A stretch of 64,000 nt of DNA from NCBI RefSeq assembly GCF_004138325.1, contig NZ_SBLB01000011.1, forward strand, positions 1-64,000, written 5' to 3'. The position numbers and the translations under genes are program-made. Positions 46,371 through 55,882 of the stretch are shown here, in pieces. Source of the DNA: Spirosoma sordidisoli (GTDB taxonomy: Bacteria > Bacteroidota > Bacteroidia > Cytophagales > Spirosomataceae). The notes under the pieces are model-generated. The model was not told where the DNA came from, ran no database searches, and was given only the letters and a program-made list of their open reading frames with translations. How positions within the stretch are numbered: the first letter of the stretch is position 1; the number at the start of each line of letters is the position of its first letter.

Positions 46371-47345
46371 TCACTTGCTGCGTTCGATCGTATACTGAAC
46401 CAGCTGATGCAGCGACTGCCGGTACGACGAGTCGGGAAACGAGTTCAGCAACTGCTGCGCTTCGGCTACGTATTGATTCATCGCTTCGGTGGCGTACTCG
46501 ATACCGCCCGACTGCTTAACGAACTGGATCACCTCGTCTACCTTTTTGGGATTCTCGCTCTCGTTTTTGATGATATTGATAATCCGTCGTTTTTGCAGAA
46601 ACCCCGCCCGGTTAAGCGCATAGATGAGCGGCAGGGTCATCTTCTTCTCTTTGATATCGATGCCCAGCGGTTTGCCTACTTCTGCCGTACCATAGTCGAA
46701 CAGATCATCCTTAATCTGAAAGGCAATACCGACTTTTTCCCCGAATGCGCGGGCCTGCTCGATCCGGTCTTTACCGACGCCCGCCGACCGGGCACCTACG
46801 GCGCAGCAGGCGGCAATCAGGGAAGCCGTTTTCTGACGGATTATTTCGTAGTATACATCCTCAGTGATATCGAGCCGACGGGCTTTTTCGATCTGTAGCA
46901 ACTCGCCCTCGCTCAACTCCCGTACAGCCGTTGAAACGATCTGTAACAACTCGAAATCGCCATTATCGACCGATAGCAGTAACCCTCTGGAAAGCAGATA
47001 GTCGCCGACCAGTACGGCTACTTTATTTTTCCAGAGCGCATTGATAGAAAAGAAACCACGCCGGTAGTTCGACTCATCGACAACATCATCGTGAACGAGG
47101 GTAGCCGTGTGCAGCAGTTCAATCAGCGACGCCCCGCGGTAGGTCGATTCGGTAATTTCGCCACAGACCCCGGCCGTCAGAAAGACAAACATGGGCCGAA
47201 GCTGCTTGCCTTTCCGTTTCACGATATAATTCATGATCTGGTCGAGCAGCATGACATCGCTCTTCATCAAGTCCCGGAATTTGTGCTCGAACAGTTTCAT
47301 TTCGGCAGCAATCGGGGCTTGGATGTCGGCGACGGTGAGGGGCAT
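46371..47345 (-). CDS. Polyprenyl (long-chain isoprenyl) diphosphate synthase
   Basis: A trans-isoprenyl diphosphate synthase (324 residues) that extends farnesyl or geranylgeranyl diphosphate with isopentenyl diphosphate, giving the side chain of menaquinone. The first aspartate-rich motif is HDDVVD (85-90, with Arg-rich SNYRRG after it) and the second is FQIKDDLFDYG. GKQLRPMFVFLTA is also standard. The residues before the first motif are small to medium (LLHTATLV), which allows long products; the exact chain length is not predictable here. It is divergent from the patatin gene with a 249-nt gap. Confidence 0.93.
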   Translation of the reverse strand: MPLTVADIQAPIAAEMKLFEHKFRDLMKSDVMLLDQIMNYIVKRKGKQLRPMFVFLTAGVCGEITESTYRGASLIELLHTATLVHDDVVDESNYRRGFFSINALWKNKVAVLVGDYLLSRGLLLSVDNGDFELLQIVSTAVRELSEGELLQIEKARRLDITEDVYYEIIRQKTASLIAACCAVGARSAGVGKDRIEQARAFGEKVGIAFQIKDDLFDYGTAEVGKPLGIDIKEKKMTLPLIYALNRAGFLQKRRIINIIKNESENPKKVDEVIQFVKQSGGIEYATEAMNQYVAEAQQLLNSFPDSSYRQSLHQLVQYTIERSK

Positions 47346-47594
47346 CTTCGATGAGTAGTAGGCAGTTCTTACGTAATCAGTTGGCAGACCGTAACTGGAT
47401 CAGCTGGGTAAAAATCGCGCTGCGAACTGCTTACTGCCAACTAAATTTCCGGCAAGTATAGTAAGGAAAGCGGAGACGGGGAAAAACAAGCATAAAAAGG
47501 CCGTTGGGTAAACGCAGAATACAGGGTAGCTCGTTTTGATTGTGGTCTAAAAATCATCAATTTACCCGCCCTGATTTCTTCCATTCATCTGCAT
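47346..47594. other. Divergent intergenic region, polyprenyl synthase/patatin
   Basis: AT-rich near the patatin gene; neither strand shows an exact TAnnTTTG, and no gene is seen. Confidence 0.35.
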
Positions 47595-48584
47595 ATGGTC
47601 AATAATCCAACGCCCCCTACTCCAACCCATAGTCCTGCTTTTTCAAACCCCAGACACAAAGCGCTGGTGCTGGGTGGTGGTTCGCTCAAAGGCGCCTTTC
47701 AGGTAGGAGCCGTTATGGCCCTGTTTGAGTCGGGCTTTGTACCGGATCAGCTCTATGGTATCTCGGTCGGCAGTCTGAACGCAGCTTTTCTGGCTAACGA
47801 AGCGGCTCATCAGCACGCCAGTACGGGGCAGGTCGACTGGCCCAAAGCGGGTAAGGCGCTCATCGAATTCTGGATCCGACACATTACCAAACCCGACGAT
47901 GTAGCCGTAATCCGCTCCCGGTTTGTGATGGGTTATAACACGCTGCTGAGCCGATTTGACGGCCTGCTCGACAACTCCCCCATTCAGAACCTGATCCGGA
48001 ACCACCTCGACCTGGAAGCGCTCAAAACCGGCCCTGTCAGAATAAAAGTGGGTGCTGTCGATATTATTGAAGGCGACATGCGTTATGCCGACGCCAGCGA
48101 CCCGAATTTCCTGGATTATATCTACGCCAGCAGTTCATTGCCCTTTTTGATGCCAGCCATCCAGATCGGGGGCGACCACCGTCGGGCGTTTCTGGATGGA
48201 GGCCTACGCGAGGTGGCTCCGCTCCGGGTTGCGATTGAAGACGGGGCGGGCGAGATTGCCTGCGTGGCCTGCCACGCCAAGCGCATCTACAACGAGAAGT
48301 TTAACTACCGCAATCTGCTTAACCTGATGGATCGGGTGAAAGACATTACGGTTAATCAGCTCGTTAACAACGACATTGCCTGGGCCGAACGCTATGCCGA
48401 ACGGGAACACCTGCACGGGCGCCAGCTCCACCTGACTATTATCCGGCCTACCGAGCCACTTCATCTAAACATGATGAAATTTACTTCCGATGACATCGGG
48501 CGGCTCATTGTCATGGGGTATCAGGCCGGTACAGACGTCATGAAGCTCAGAAAGGGCGATGGTCAGGCAGCCGTTTTGCCATAG
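47595..48584 (+). CDS. Patatin-like phospholipase
   Basis: A patatin-family serine lipase (329 residues). The oxyanion segment LVLGGGSLKGAFQVGAVMAL (25-44), the nucleophile elbow YGISVGSLNA (Ser57) and the catalytic aspartate in FLDGGLREVAPL (Asp201) form a complete Ser-Asp dyad. There is no signal peptide. It probably acts on phospholipid or another acyl ester; nothing nearby tells more. A very strong terminator follows. Confidence 0.92.
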   Translation: MVNNPTPPTPTHSPAFSNPRHKALVLGGGSLKGAFQVGAVMALFESGFVPDQLYGISVGSLNAAFLANEAAHQHASTGQVDWPKAGKALIEFWIRHITKPDDVAVIRSRFVMGYNTLLSRFDGLLDNSPIQNLIRNHLDLEALKTGPVRIKVGAVDIIEGDMRYADASDPNFLDYIYASSSLPFLMPAIQIGGDHRRAFLDGGLREVAPLRVAIEDGAGEIACVACHAKRIYNEKFNYRNLLNLMDRVKDITVNQLVNNDIAWAERYAEREHLHGRQLHLTIIRPTEPLHLNMMKFTSDDIGRLIVMGYQAGTDVMKLRKGDGQAAVLP

Positions 48585-48610
48585 TTGTAGTTCGCTATTA
48601 TAGGCGTAAA

Positions 48611-48653
48611 ATAAATAGAGGCCCTCACCAGATTGGTGAGGGCCTCTATTTAT
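48611..48653. terminator. Very strong hairpin terminator between the patatin and Oar-like receptor genes
   Basis: A perfect 19-bp stem (48611-48629 with 48635-48653) and a 5-nt loop. The core is GAGGCCCTCACC, flanked by A/T tracts at both ends, so it can serve the two convergent genes. Confidence 0.88.
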
Positions 48654-48672
48654 GCAAGGGTAATCAATCCGC

Positions 48673-51600
48673 TTAGTTGAAGATATAACGCAGACCCAGT
48701 TGCGCCTGCCAGCGGTTAGCAATGGCCGAACCAGCCTGGAACGTAGACGTGCGGGGAACCCGGTTAGCCGAATCAAAATAAGGGAACTGGAACACCGGGC
48801 GACCCGTAGCGGTTGCGCCTGTGTTATCGTAACCAACGAAGTTGATCGGTGTAGCCGTAGTAGCAAATTGTGCATTACCCCACTCCGAGTTGATCAGGTT
48901 GCCTACGTTGAACACGTCGAGCGACACCTGGAACGCGTGACGAGTCTGACCAAAGTTCAACGAAAACTCCTGAAGTACTTTCAGGTCCAGGCGGCTAACA
49001 AATGGTGTTTGGGCGCCGTTCCGCTCAGCATACTGACCACGGCGGGTGCTCAGGTAGGGATCCTGATCAATAAAGCGATTAAGATCGGCCCACTGCTGAT
49101 CTGCCGTATAAACCGTAGCTGATGCACCTGTACCGACGGTAATATTCCGAAGTTGAATATCGGCCTGCGTACGAGGAATAAAGATCAGGTCATTGGTCAG
49201 CTGAGCATCACCATTCAGATCACCTGAGTAAGCATATGAGTAGCGGTTTCCTGATGAACCGTTATAGAAGAGCGAAATGGTCGTAGCAGCATGCTTATTC
49301 AGGTAATCGAAGCGGTAAGCCGCCACGCCGATGATGCGATGTGGCTGAAGGAAGCTCGAGTACGACAACACGTTTGCGTTAGGATCTCCCGATATTGAGC
49401 GATCGCGCCAGATCGACTGAGCAATAGAGCCACCATCGTTAACCGAACGAGAGTCCGTGTACGAGTAAGCTGCTTTGGCGTAAAAACCATTAGCAAACTG
49501 CTTCTGAATTTCAGCCGTCAGGTTATAAGAATACCCCTGGTTAGTGTTACGCATCAGAATGGCATCCGTAATGTTCGGGTTAGCCGCCGATACTGCAGTG
49601 CCAGAAAGCGTAGCTCCAGTTGTCGGGTTCTGACCATAAATCCGGTTGTAGGCCACTGCCGGGAAACCAGCCGCGTTGTTGGCGTAATAGATGGGTCGGT
49701 TATCGCCACCATCGGGTCCACGCAGGTTCTGCGTTGAGTTAGGCAGGTTTACGTTCTGATGATAGACAGCATTGAGGTCTTTGGTATAGATTCCTTCCAG
49801 TGTCAGAATGTAGCCTTTACCTAAGTTACGGTCAATACCTAAGTTAGCCCGGAATACTTGTGGGAACTTGAAGTTCGGGTCCGTAATGGCAATATTGTAC
49901 TGCGTGTTGGCAGCCGCGTTAGCCGGGCGATACCGGTTAACATCGGGGCTGAACGGACGGGCCAAATCACCCGTAGCAGGTGGGTTGTTGATTTGTGAAG
50001 AACCAAACAACACCCCGTTATTACTGGCCTGGTTTGAAATCCAGACATACGGCACACGACCGGTGAAGATACCGGCACCACCACGCACCTGGGTGGTTTT
50101 GTCGTCTTTAACGTCCCAGTTGAACCCTAAGCGGGGCGAAAACAGGACAGATGCCTTTGGAAACTCAGATGTATTCAGCCGAACGCCTTCTCTGAAATTA
50201 GATAACGCAGCCAGGTTACTGTTTTGCTGAATCTCCGTTGGGATCGTAGGTACATCGGCCCGGATACCCAGCGTGAATTTCAGATTGCGGGCAGCCTGGT
50301 ATTCATCCTGGGCATATACGCTGTACTGAGCCGCTTTGATGTCGGCAAAGGGGAACGCACCACCCGGCAGGGCTGAATACTGGATCTGGAAGCGGGTTGG
50401 CTGCGAAATAGCCGTACCACCAGCGATTGGTGTTTGGGTCGCATTGCTGATAAAGGCATCGACGCTGGCAAACTGATATTGGCCCTGATAGTTCGGAGCA
50501 AAACCGTTTCGGAAGCTATAGAATTCGTTATACGTGCCCAGCGTAAAGGTATGCTTACCGGCAAAAATGCTGAAGTTATCCGAAATCTGGAATACGTTCG
50601 AATTCAGAATGTTGTTGAACGTAAACGGCTCATAACCGAAAGCCGTCAGCTGCTGACCAGCTCCGTTGCCGATATCCACCAGCGGGAAGTCCTGCGGCAG
50701 ATAGGGGGTTTCCCGGAAATCACGGAAGGCTGAGTAACCGATCTGGAACGTGTTGGCGAACTTACTGCCAAACGTGCTGTTCAACTCGCCGATTACCGAC
50801 TGCAGGTTGTTGTTGATCCGATAGAAGGAAGCCAGGTAAGGGAGTGCGTTGGCATTAGGACCACGTCCCTGGGCCAAAGCGCCTGATGTTGATGGTGTAA
50901 TATCAGAGTACGAGGTGAGGAAATTGTACTTGACGTTCAGCTTGTGATTCTGCGAGATGTTCCAGTCTAAACGAGCCGTTCCCTTATCGCTATTGGAAGG
51001 CAGCGTGTATCCCTCATAAGGGCCAGGATTAAACCCGTACTGCTGCTGAATAAAAGCTGACAAACGATCCAGGTCAGCTGCTGAAGCTCTGGAAACGTTT
51101 GCTCCTGTCAAACCAGGCCGCGACGCTACCCAGTTACCGGGAACACCATCATTCCGGCGCTCGCGCTCATAGTTAACGAACAGGAACAACTTGTTCTTGA
51201 TGATTGGACCACCTAGCCGGAAACCAACGTTGTTCAGGTTGAAGGCGTTGATTGGCTGTTCCACTCCATTCAGTTTCTTACCTACAAACGATTGGTCACG
51301 AACATAATAGTAAACCGAACCCTGAATCTGGTTGGAACCACTTCGCGTAACCGCATTGATGCCAGCCCCTGTAAACGCCCCCTGACGAACATCGTAAGGA
51401 GCAATGGCTACCTGAAGCTGATCAATGGCATCGATAGAAATGGGCTGAGCACCCGCCTGTCCACCAACCGTCGACGATAGACCGAAGGCGTTGTTGAAGA
51501 TAGCTCCGTCAACTGTGAAATTGTTAAATCCTGAGTTCCGGCCTGCAAAGCTCAACCCATTGGCACGGGCATCCAGACGCGTAAAGTCAGCAAACGAGCG

Positions 51601-52083
51601 GTTCAGCGTTGGTAAGGTCGTAATCTGCGTGTTGGTAATCCCTGTAGCAGCACCCGTTCTATTGTTATTAATTACAGCACTCCGTGAAGACGTTACAACA
51701 ACTTCAGATAGCTGTTTACCCGCTTCTACCAGCTTTACGTTGGCGTTCGCTGCCGAACCGAGGTTAGCGTACAGATTGTCTACCTTATTGTCTTGATACC
51801 CAACATACGTGAATGTTAAGGTATACGGCCCGCCAATACGCACAGCAGGAAACGTATACTGTCCCTGCGCATTCGTTGTTGTTCCGTATTGTGTGCCTGA
51901 AGGTGTGTGAACAGCAATGACCGTTGCACCCGGCAAGCCTTCATTGTTGGCGTCTGTAACAGCCCCGCTAATTGACGAGGTGGTTACACCTTGGGCAAAA
52001 ACTCCGCTACCGCTGAGTAAGGCGAATAGCATACTGCAGAACAACGGGAAAGCTGTCCTGAATTGCAGTAGTTTTCTGTACAT
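48673..52083 (-). CDS. Oar-like TonB-dependent receptor
   Basis: A large outer-membrane TonB-dependent receptor (1136 residues). I chose ATG 52083 because it gives a signal peptide ending in SGSGVFAQ. A carboxypeptidase-regulatory domain (SSISGAVTDANNEGLPGATV) is followed by an Oar-style plug (LSEVVVTSSRSAVINNNRTG, NFTVDGAIFNNAFGL, ISIDAIDQLQVAIAPYDVRQ and INAVTRSGSNQIQGSVYYY) and a long barrel ending RWQAQLGLRYIF. These proteins, unlike SusC, usually lack a SusD partner, and none is present here. The ligand is unknown; peptide or protein uptake and adhesion roles have been proposed for relatives. It has a -33/-7 promoter just upstream. Confidence 0.93.
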   Translation of the reverse strand: MYRKLLQFRTAFPLFCSMLFALLSGSGVFAQGVTTSSISGAVTDANNEGLPGATVIAVHTPSGTQYGTTTNAQGQYTFPAVRIGGPYTLTFTYVGYQDNKVDNLYANLGSAANANVKLVEAGKQLSEVVVTSSRSAVINNNRTGAATGITNTQITTLPTLNRSFADFTRLDARANGLSFAGRNSGFNNFTVDGAIFNNAFGLSSTVGGQAGAQPISIDAIDQLQVAIAPYDVRQGAFTGAGINAVTRSGSNQIQGSVYYYVRDQSFVGKKLNGVEQPINAFNLNNVGFRLGGPIIKNKLFLFVNYERERRNDGVPGNWVASRPGLTGANVSRASAADLDRLSAFIQQQYGFNPGPYEGYTLPSNSDKGTARLDWNISQNHKLNVKYNFLTSYSDITPSTSGALAQGRGPNANALPYLASFYRINNNLQSVIGELNSTFGSKFANTFQIGYSAFRDFRETPYLPQDFPLVDIGNGAGQQLTAFGYEPFTFNNILNSNVFQISDNFSIFAGKHTFTLGTYNEFYSFRNGFAPNYQGQYQFASVDAFISNATQTPIAGGTAISQPTRFQIQYSALPGGAFPFADIKAAQYSVYAQDEYQAARNLKFTLGIRADVPTIPTEIQQNSNLAALSNFREGVRLNTSEFPKASVLFSPRLGFNWDVKDDKTTQVRGGAGIFTGRVPYVWISNQASNNGVLFGSSQINNPPATGDLARPFSPDVNRYRPANAAANTQYNIAITDPNFKFPQVFRANLGIDRNLGKGYILTLEGIYTKDLNAVYHQNVNLPNSTQNLRGPDGGDNRPIYYANNAAGFPAVAYNRIYGQNPTTGATLSGTAVSAANPNITDAILMRNTNQGYSYNLTAEIQKQFANGFYAKAAYSYTDSRSVNDGGSIAQSIWRDRSISGDPNANVLSYSSFLQPHRIIGVAAYRFDYLNKHAATTISLFYNGSSGNRYSYAYSGDLNGDAQLTNDLIFIPRTQADIQLRNITVGTGASATVYTADQQWADLNRFIDQDPYLSTRRGQYAERNGAQTPFVSRLDLKVLQEFSLNFGQTRHAFQVSLDVFNVGNLINSEWGNAQFATTATPINFVGYDNTGATATGRPVFQFPYFDSANRVPRTSTFQAGSAIANRWQAQLGLRYIFN

Positions 52084-52150
52084 AGAAGTGTTTGATTTGG
52101 TTTGTAGTTCTGCGAAGCGCATACGGTTAGCTCAAGCCTCGATTCGGCCG

Positions 52151-52182
52151 CAAAGATGGCATAATTTCTCTCGGGTTACAAA
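52151..52182 (-). promoter_or_regulatory. Promoter of the Oar-like receptor gene
   Basis: Reading the minus strand: TTTG (52179-52182), 20 nt, then CATCTTTG (52151-52158), one base off TAnnTTTG. It predicts a leader of about 60 nt before the ATG at 52083. Confidence 0.6.
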
Positions 52183-52371
52183 GCAAGCCTTCTTTAAAAA
52201 GTACCAACTTAAGTTATTATAGAGGCCAGCATCACGGAATAAGCCAAAAAGGGTCGCTTTACGTTCTATTCACTAATGTTAAGTTTTTGTTAAGTCCAGC
52301 ATACCAGTCTGGTACTCTTCTGACCAATTTCGAACCAACCTTTCTGTTCAGGCGTATTACTATCGATTTAG

Positions 52372-52405
52372 TTGCCATTAAGTAGTCCGTTCCGACTTAG
52401 TTTTG
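52372..52405 (+). promoter_or_regulatory. Promoter of selD
   Basis: The -7 element TAGTTTTG (52398-52405) is a perfect TAnnTTTG match; TTG at 52372-52374 lies 23 nt upstream, a little far. It predicts transcription starting within a few bases of the ATG at 52414, so the messenger may be nearly leaderless. Confidence 0.5.
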
Positions 52406-52413
52406 TCCCTGCT

Positions 52414-53466
52414 ATGACCCCAATCGAAACAACAGCCGTTAAGCTTACTCAGTATAGTCACGGCGCTGGCTGCGGCTGTAAAATTTCTCCAAAAATTCTT
52501 GACAAAATCCTGCATACCAACGCCACGGCCTCGCAGCCTCAATACAGTCAGCTGCTCGTTGGTAATGACTCGCGCGATGATGCAGCCGTTATGGATATGG
52601 GCAATGGAGAAGCCATTATCAGTACCACCGATTTCTTTATGCCCATCGTAGATAATGCATTTGATTTCGGCCGTATTGCCTCTGCCAATGCCATCAGCGA
52701 TATCTACGCGATGGGTGGTGAACCGATTATGGCCATTGCCATTCTCGGCTGGCCCATCGACAAACTGCCGCCGGAGGTAGCCGCTCAGGTACTCGAAGGG
52801 TCGCGGGCGATTTGCCGCGAAGCAGGTATACCCCTGGCTGGGGGCCACAGCATCGACTCGCCTGAGCCTATTTTCGGACTGGCCGTGACGGGAAAAGTCC
52901 GCATCGACCACCTGAAACAGAACAACACAGCAACTGCCGGCTGCAAACTTTATCTGACGAAACCGTTGGGCGTTGGTATTTTGACCACAGCGCAGAAAAA
53001 AGGCATCCTCAAGCCTGAACATGCTGACCTGGCTCCGGCTCAGATGGCCAGATTGAACAGTTTCGGAGCCGTACTGGGGCGCCTGCCCTATGTTAAAGCC
53101 CTTACCGATGTGACAGGCTTCGGTTTGCTGGGCCACCTGACCGAAATGGCCGAAGGGTCTGGCCTGACAGCTCTCGTTGAGTTCGATGCTGTGCCTACGC
53201 TGCCGGTTGTTAACGAGTATCTGGCCCAGAAAAGCTTTCCGGGCGGCACCGTTCGTAACTGGGACAGCTACGGACACAAAATCAGCGACTTGACCGAAAC
53301 ACAGCGGTATGTGCTGGCCGATCCGCAAACGTCGGGAGGTCTACTTATTGCCGTTGACCCGGGCAGTACGGTAGAATTTGAACGCGTAGCCCGGGAAAAC
53401 GGCTTTACTTTGCAGTCCTTCGGCGAGCTGGTCAACCAGCGCGACAAAGTTGTTTATGTACACTAG
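52414..53466 (+). CDS. selD: Selenide, water dikinase
   Basis: SelD (350 residues) makes selenophosphate from selenide and ATP, the selenium donor for selenocysteine and for 2-selenouridine in tRNA. The catalytic N-terminal motif [16 protein letters not shown] holds Cys20, Cys22 and Lys23; both codons are Cys (TGC, TGT), not in-frame [23 protein letters not shown], then [20 protein letters not shown] and [19 protein letters not shown] are standard. The ATG at 52414 is fixed by the promoter and the family N-terminus. No selA, selB or mnmH gene is in the window. Confidence 0.95.
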   Translation: MTPIETTAVKLTQYSHGAGCGCKISPKILDKILHTNATASQPQYSQLLVGNDSRDDAAVMDMGNGEAIISTTDFFMPIVDNAFDFGRIASANAISDIYAMGGEPIMAIAILGWPIDKLPPEVAAQVLEGSRAICREAGIPLAGGHSIDSPEPIFGLAVTGKVRIDHLKQNNTATAGCKLYLTKPLGVGILTTAQKKGILKPEHADLAPAQMARLNSFGAVLGRLPYVKALTDVTGFGLLGHLTEMAEGSGLTALVEFDAVPTLPVVNEYLAQKSFPGGTVRNWDSYGHKISDLTETQRYVLADPQTSGGLLIAVDPGSTVEFERVARENGFTLQSFGELVNQRDKVVYVH

Positions 53467-53522
53467 ACCGCGATGACGTGGCAAAATAGTTGATACTGCT
53501 CCGTCATCCACTCGTTACTGGA

Positions 53523-54308
53523 ATGAAACTATTCTTCCGCCAGGTCGGCGATACAGGCCCGGCTATCGTTATCCTACATGGCATCTTCGGCTCGTCTGAT
53601 AACTGGCTGACCGTGAGCAAGACTATAGCGGCTCAGGGATACCGGGTGTTTGCTCTTGATCAGCGCAACCATGGCCAGTCGCCCCGGGCCGATGAGCAGG
53701 ACTATCAAAACATGGCCGCCGACCTGCGTGCCTTTCTGATCGACCAGAACCTGACTGATGCTATCCTGCTGGGCCACTCCATGGGTGGTAAAACGGTGAT
53801 GCAATATGCCATGAGCTACCCGAGCGACGGTAAGCCGGGTTCGTACAGCAAGCTCGTTGTGGTTGATATTGCACCCAAGTTCTATCCCGTTCATCACAGC
53901 GATATTATCCGGGGACTGAAAGCCATTGACCTGCTTGGTCTGAAAAGCCGTAACGAAGCCGATACGATTCTGAGTCAGTACGAACCAGCTCTTTCGGTGC
54001 GGCAGTTCCTGCTCAAAAATCTGTACCGGAATGAACAGGGCCAATTTGACTGGCGGCTCAATCTCCCCATCATTGAGCGGGAGCTGCACGGTGTGGGCGA
54101 AGAACTGACCAACCCGCGCATCGTTACGGAGCCGACGCTGTTTATCCGCGGGAGTGAGTCGCCCTATATCCTGGATGATGACGTACCGTCTATCAGGCGC
54201 ATTTTCCCGAATGCAACGATCGAAACCATTCAGGGAGCCGGTCACTGGGTGCAGGCCGAGAAACCAGCGGAGTTTGTTGACACGCTGCTCCGTTTTTTAC
54301 AAGCCTGA
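53523..54308 (+). CDS. Alpha/beta-hydrolase (YbfF-like esterase)
   Basis: A soluble alpha/beta-hydrolase (261 residues). The oxyanion strand AIVILHGIFGSSDNW, LDQRNHGQS, the nucleophile elbow LLGHSMGGKT (Ser86) and the C-terminal GAGHWVQAEKP (catalytic His) match the YbfF subgroup of acyl esterases. The start ATG at 53523 follows the family N-terminus MKLFFRQVG. It lies 56 nt after selD on the same strand and may be in the same transcript. Confidence 0.88.
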   Translation: MKLFFRQVGDTGPAIVILHGIFGSSDNWLTVSKTIAAQGYRVFALDQRNHGQSPRADEQDYQNMAADLRAFLIDQNLTDAILLGHSMGGKTVMQYAMSYPSDGKPGSYSKLVVVDIAPKFYPVHHSDIIRGLKAIDLLGLKSRNEADTILSQYEPALSVRQFLLKNLYRNEQGQFDWRLNLPIIERELHGVGEELTNPRIVTEPTLFIRGSESPYILDDDVPSIRRIFPNATIETIQGAGHWVQAEKPAEFVDTLLRFLQA

Positions 54309-54364
54309 CCAACCCCCTGCTCTTCTTCAGGGTATTGTACACAAAACCGAATCCCACTTGCCGG

Positions 54365-55066
54365 ATGCCGACGCTTTATCTTATACCGACGCTTCTTGCC
54401 GATGACACGGCGGCTGAGGTTCTCCCTCCCTACGTCCGAGAGGTGATCGAAAAAACCGACGCTTACTTTGTTGAGAACGTACGCACAGCCCGCCGGTTCA
54501 TCAGTGGTCTGAAAACCAGCCGGATCATTGACGAAACAACGTTCTTCGACCTTGATAAGGATACCCCCCCAACGGATACCCGCCGGCAGATCCAGGAACT
54601 GATGGAACGCAAACGAAACGCCGGGGTACTGTCTGAAGCAGGCTGCCCGGGCGTAGCCGATCCGGGTTCTGTAGTCGTTGGCATGGCTCATACGCTGGGC
54701 TGGCGGGTCGAGCCACTTGTAGGCCCATCCAGCCTGCTGCTGGCCCTCATGGCGTCGGGTCTGAACGGGCAGTCGTTCGTATTCCAGGGGTATCTGCCGA
54801 TCGAAAAGGCAGACCGGGTCCGGACCATACGGCATCTGGAAAAAGAAGCCCAGCAACGGCAGCAAACCCAGATTTTTATCGAAACGCCATACCGAAACGA
54901 TGCGCTCATGGCCGATGTGCTGGCCAGCTGTCAGGGGAACACGCGCCTGTGTGTGGCGTGTAACCTGACCGCCCCCGATGCCTTCGTCCGGACCCTGACC
55001 ATCCGCGAATGGAAATCGCAGGTACCCGATCTGCGCAAAAAACCAACGGTGTTCCTACTTTTGTAG
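54365..55066 (+). CDS. Tetrapyrrole-methylase-family SAM methyltransferase (RsmI-related)
   Basis: A 233-residue methyltransferase of the tetrapyrrole methylase fold, related to RsmI (16S rRNA C1402 2'-O-methyltransferase). YFVENVRTARRFISGL, VLSEAGCPGVADPGSVVVGM (the RsmI SDAGTPGISDPG motif, changed), VEPLVGPSSLLLALMASGLN and FIETPYRNDALMADVL follow the family. It lacks the N-terminal ATPIGN of true RsmI (it reads LIPTLLAD) and the C-terminal extension. It may be a Bacteroidota-specific paralogue; the substrate is uncertain. I chose ATG 54365. A terminator follows. Confidence 0.82.
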   Translation: MPTLYLIPTLLADDTAAEVLPPYVREVIEKTDAYFVENVRTARRFISGLKTSRIIDETTFFDLDKDTPPTDTRRQIQELMERKRNAGVLSEAGCPGVADPGSVVVGMAHTLGWRVEPLVGPSSLLLALMASGLNGQSFVFQGYLPIEKADRVRTIRHLEKEAQQRQQTQIFIETPYRNDALMADVLASCQGNTRLCVACNLTAPDAFVRTLTIREWKSQVPDLRKKPTVFLLL

Positions 55067-55073
55067 GGCAAAG

Positions 55074-55098
55074 GCGGAGCTGACTCCGCTCGTTTTTA
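55074..55098 (+). terminator. Intrinsic terminator after the methylase gene
   Basis: GCGGAG (55074-55079), CTGA, CTCCGC (55084-55089), then TCGTTTTTA. Confidence 0.7.
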
Positions 55099-55145
55099 TT
55101 CATCAGCACGGGCTTTTCCCACCTGGCAGACTGTCTGCATCGTTT

Positions 55146-55787
55146 ATGATTCAAGCCTTTGAGTTTTCTCCCTTCCAGGAGAACACCTACGTTATTGCTG
55201 ACGAGACATCGGGCGATGCCATCGTGATTGACCCTGGCTGTTACGAGCAGGCCGAGAAAGAGGCCCTAAGCCAGTTTCTCGACGCTCGCAAGCTTACGCT
55301 GAAATACATCCTGCTCACCCATGCTCATCTCGATCATGTATTCGGGCTGGCATATCTGAAGCGCCGGTACAAGGTTCCGGCCTATCTGCACGAGCGCGAA
55401 CAGGTTATCTATGCCGATGTGCCAACCCGCTGTGCGCTGTATGGTCTGCGCGGCTACGAGCATAGCGAGATCGATGCCTGGCTCAAGGAAGGCGATCAGT
55501 TTCGGATCGGTGGTTTGACACTCGACGTTCTTTTTACGCCGGGGCATGCGCCGGGGCATGTTGCGTTTGTCAACCATGCCGATCGGTATATAGTTGGGGG
55601 CGATGTCTTGTTTCGGGGAAGCGTTGGTCGCACCGACTTTCCGTACTGCAACCATAGTGATTTACTCAACAGCATCAGAACCAAGTTTTTCACCCTGCCT
55701 GACGACTATACGGTCTACGCGGGCCATATGGATCCTACTACCATTGGCCATGAAAAACGGACTAACCCTTTTGTAAAAATCACCTAG
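55146..55787 (+). CDS. MBL-fold metallo-hydrolase (glyoxalase II-like)
   Basis: A 213-residue metallo-beta-lactamase-fold hydrolase. The zinc motif THAHLDH (58-64), FTPGHAPGHVAFVNH, IVGGDVLFRGSVGRTDFPYC and VYAGHMDPTTIGHEK give both metal sites. It resembles the YcbL/glyoxalase-II group that hydrolyses thioesters, but lacks the extra C-terminal domain of true GloB. The substrate is unknown. Confidence 0.92.
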   Translation: MIQAFEFSPFQENTYVIADETSGDAIVIDPGCYEQAEKEALSQFLDARKLTLKYILLTHAHLDHVFGLAYLKRRYKVPAYLHEREQVIYADVPTRCALYGLRGYEHSEIDAWLKEGDQFRIGGLTLDVLFTPGHAPGHVAFVNHADRYIVGGDVLFRGSVGRTDFPYCNHSDLLNSIRTKFFTLPDDYTVYAGHMDPTTIGHEKRTNPFVKIT

Positions 55788-55788
55788 C

Positions 55789-55841
55789 CAGGCTGGCTGT
55801 CGGTCAACTCCCGAGGGCTGACCGATACCCAGCCTGTTTTT
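55789..55841 (+). terminator. Intrinsic terminator after the MBL-fold gene
   Basis: CAGGCTGGCTGTCGGTCA (55789-55806) pairs over 18 positions with TGACCGATACCCAGCCTG (55819-55836), with one mismatch and one G-U, followed by TTTTT. Confidence 0.82.
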
Positions 55842-55882
55842 AACCAGCCTGCTCACCAACGAACTCATCCGTTCGTTCGCCC

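Larger units (their letters stand above)
52084..52413. other. Divergent intergenic region, Oar-like receptor/selD
   Basis: It carries the receptor promoter (52151-52182) and the selD promoter (52372-52405). The middle is AT-rich with no gene or hairpin of note. Confidence 0.5.

Noticed and set aside
48673-52083. Oar-like receptor as a second SusC
   Set aside because: The plug motifs differ from SusC (no PLYIIDGVP-type segment) and no SusD gene is adjacent.
52414-53466. Possible selenocysteine in SelD itself
   Set aside because: The catalytic motif reads GGC TGC GGC TGT AAA: both positions are Cys codons and there is no in-frame TGA.
55146-55787. MBL-fold protein as full glyoxalase II (gloB)
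   Set aside because: It lacks the extra C-terminal substrate domain of GloB; only the generic hydrolase call is supported.
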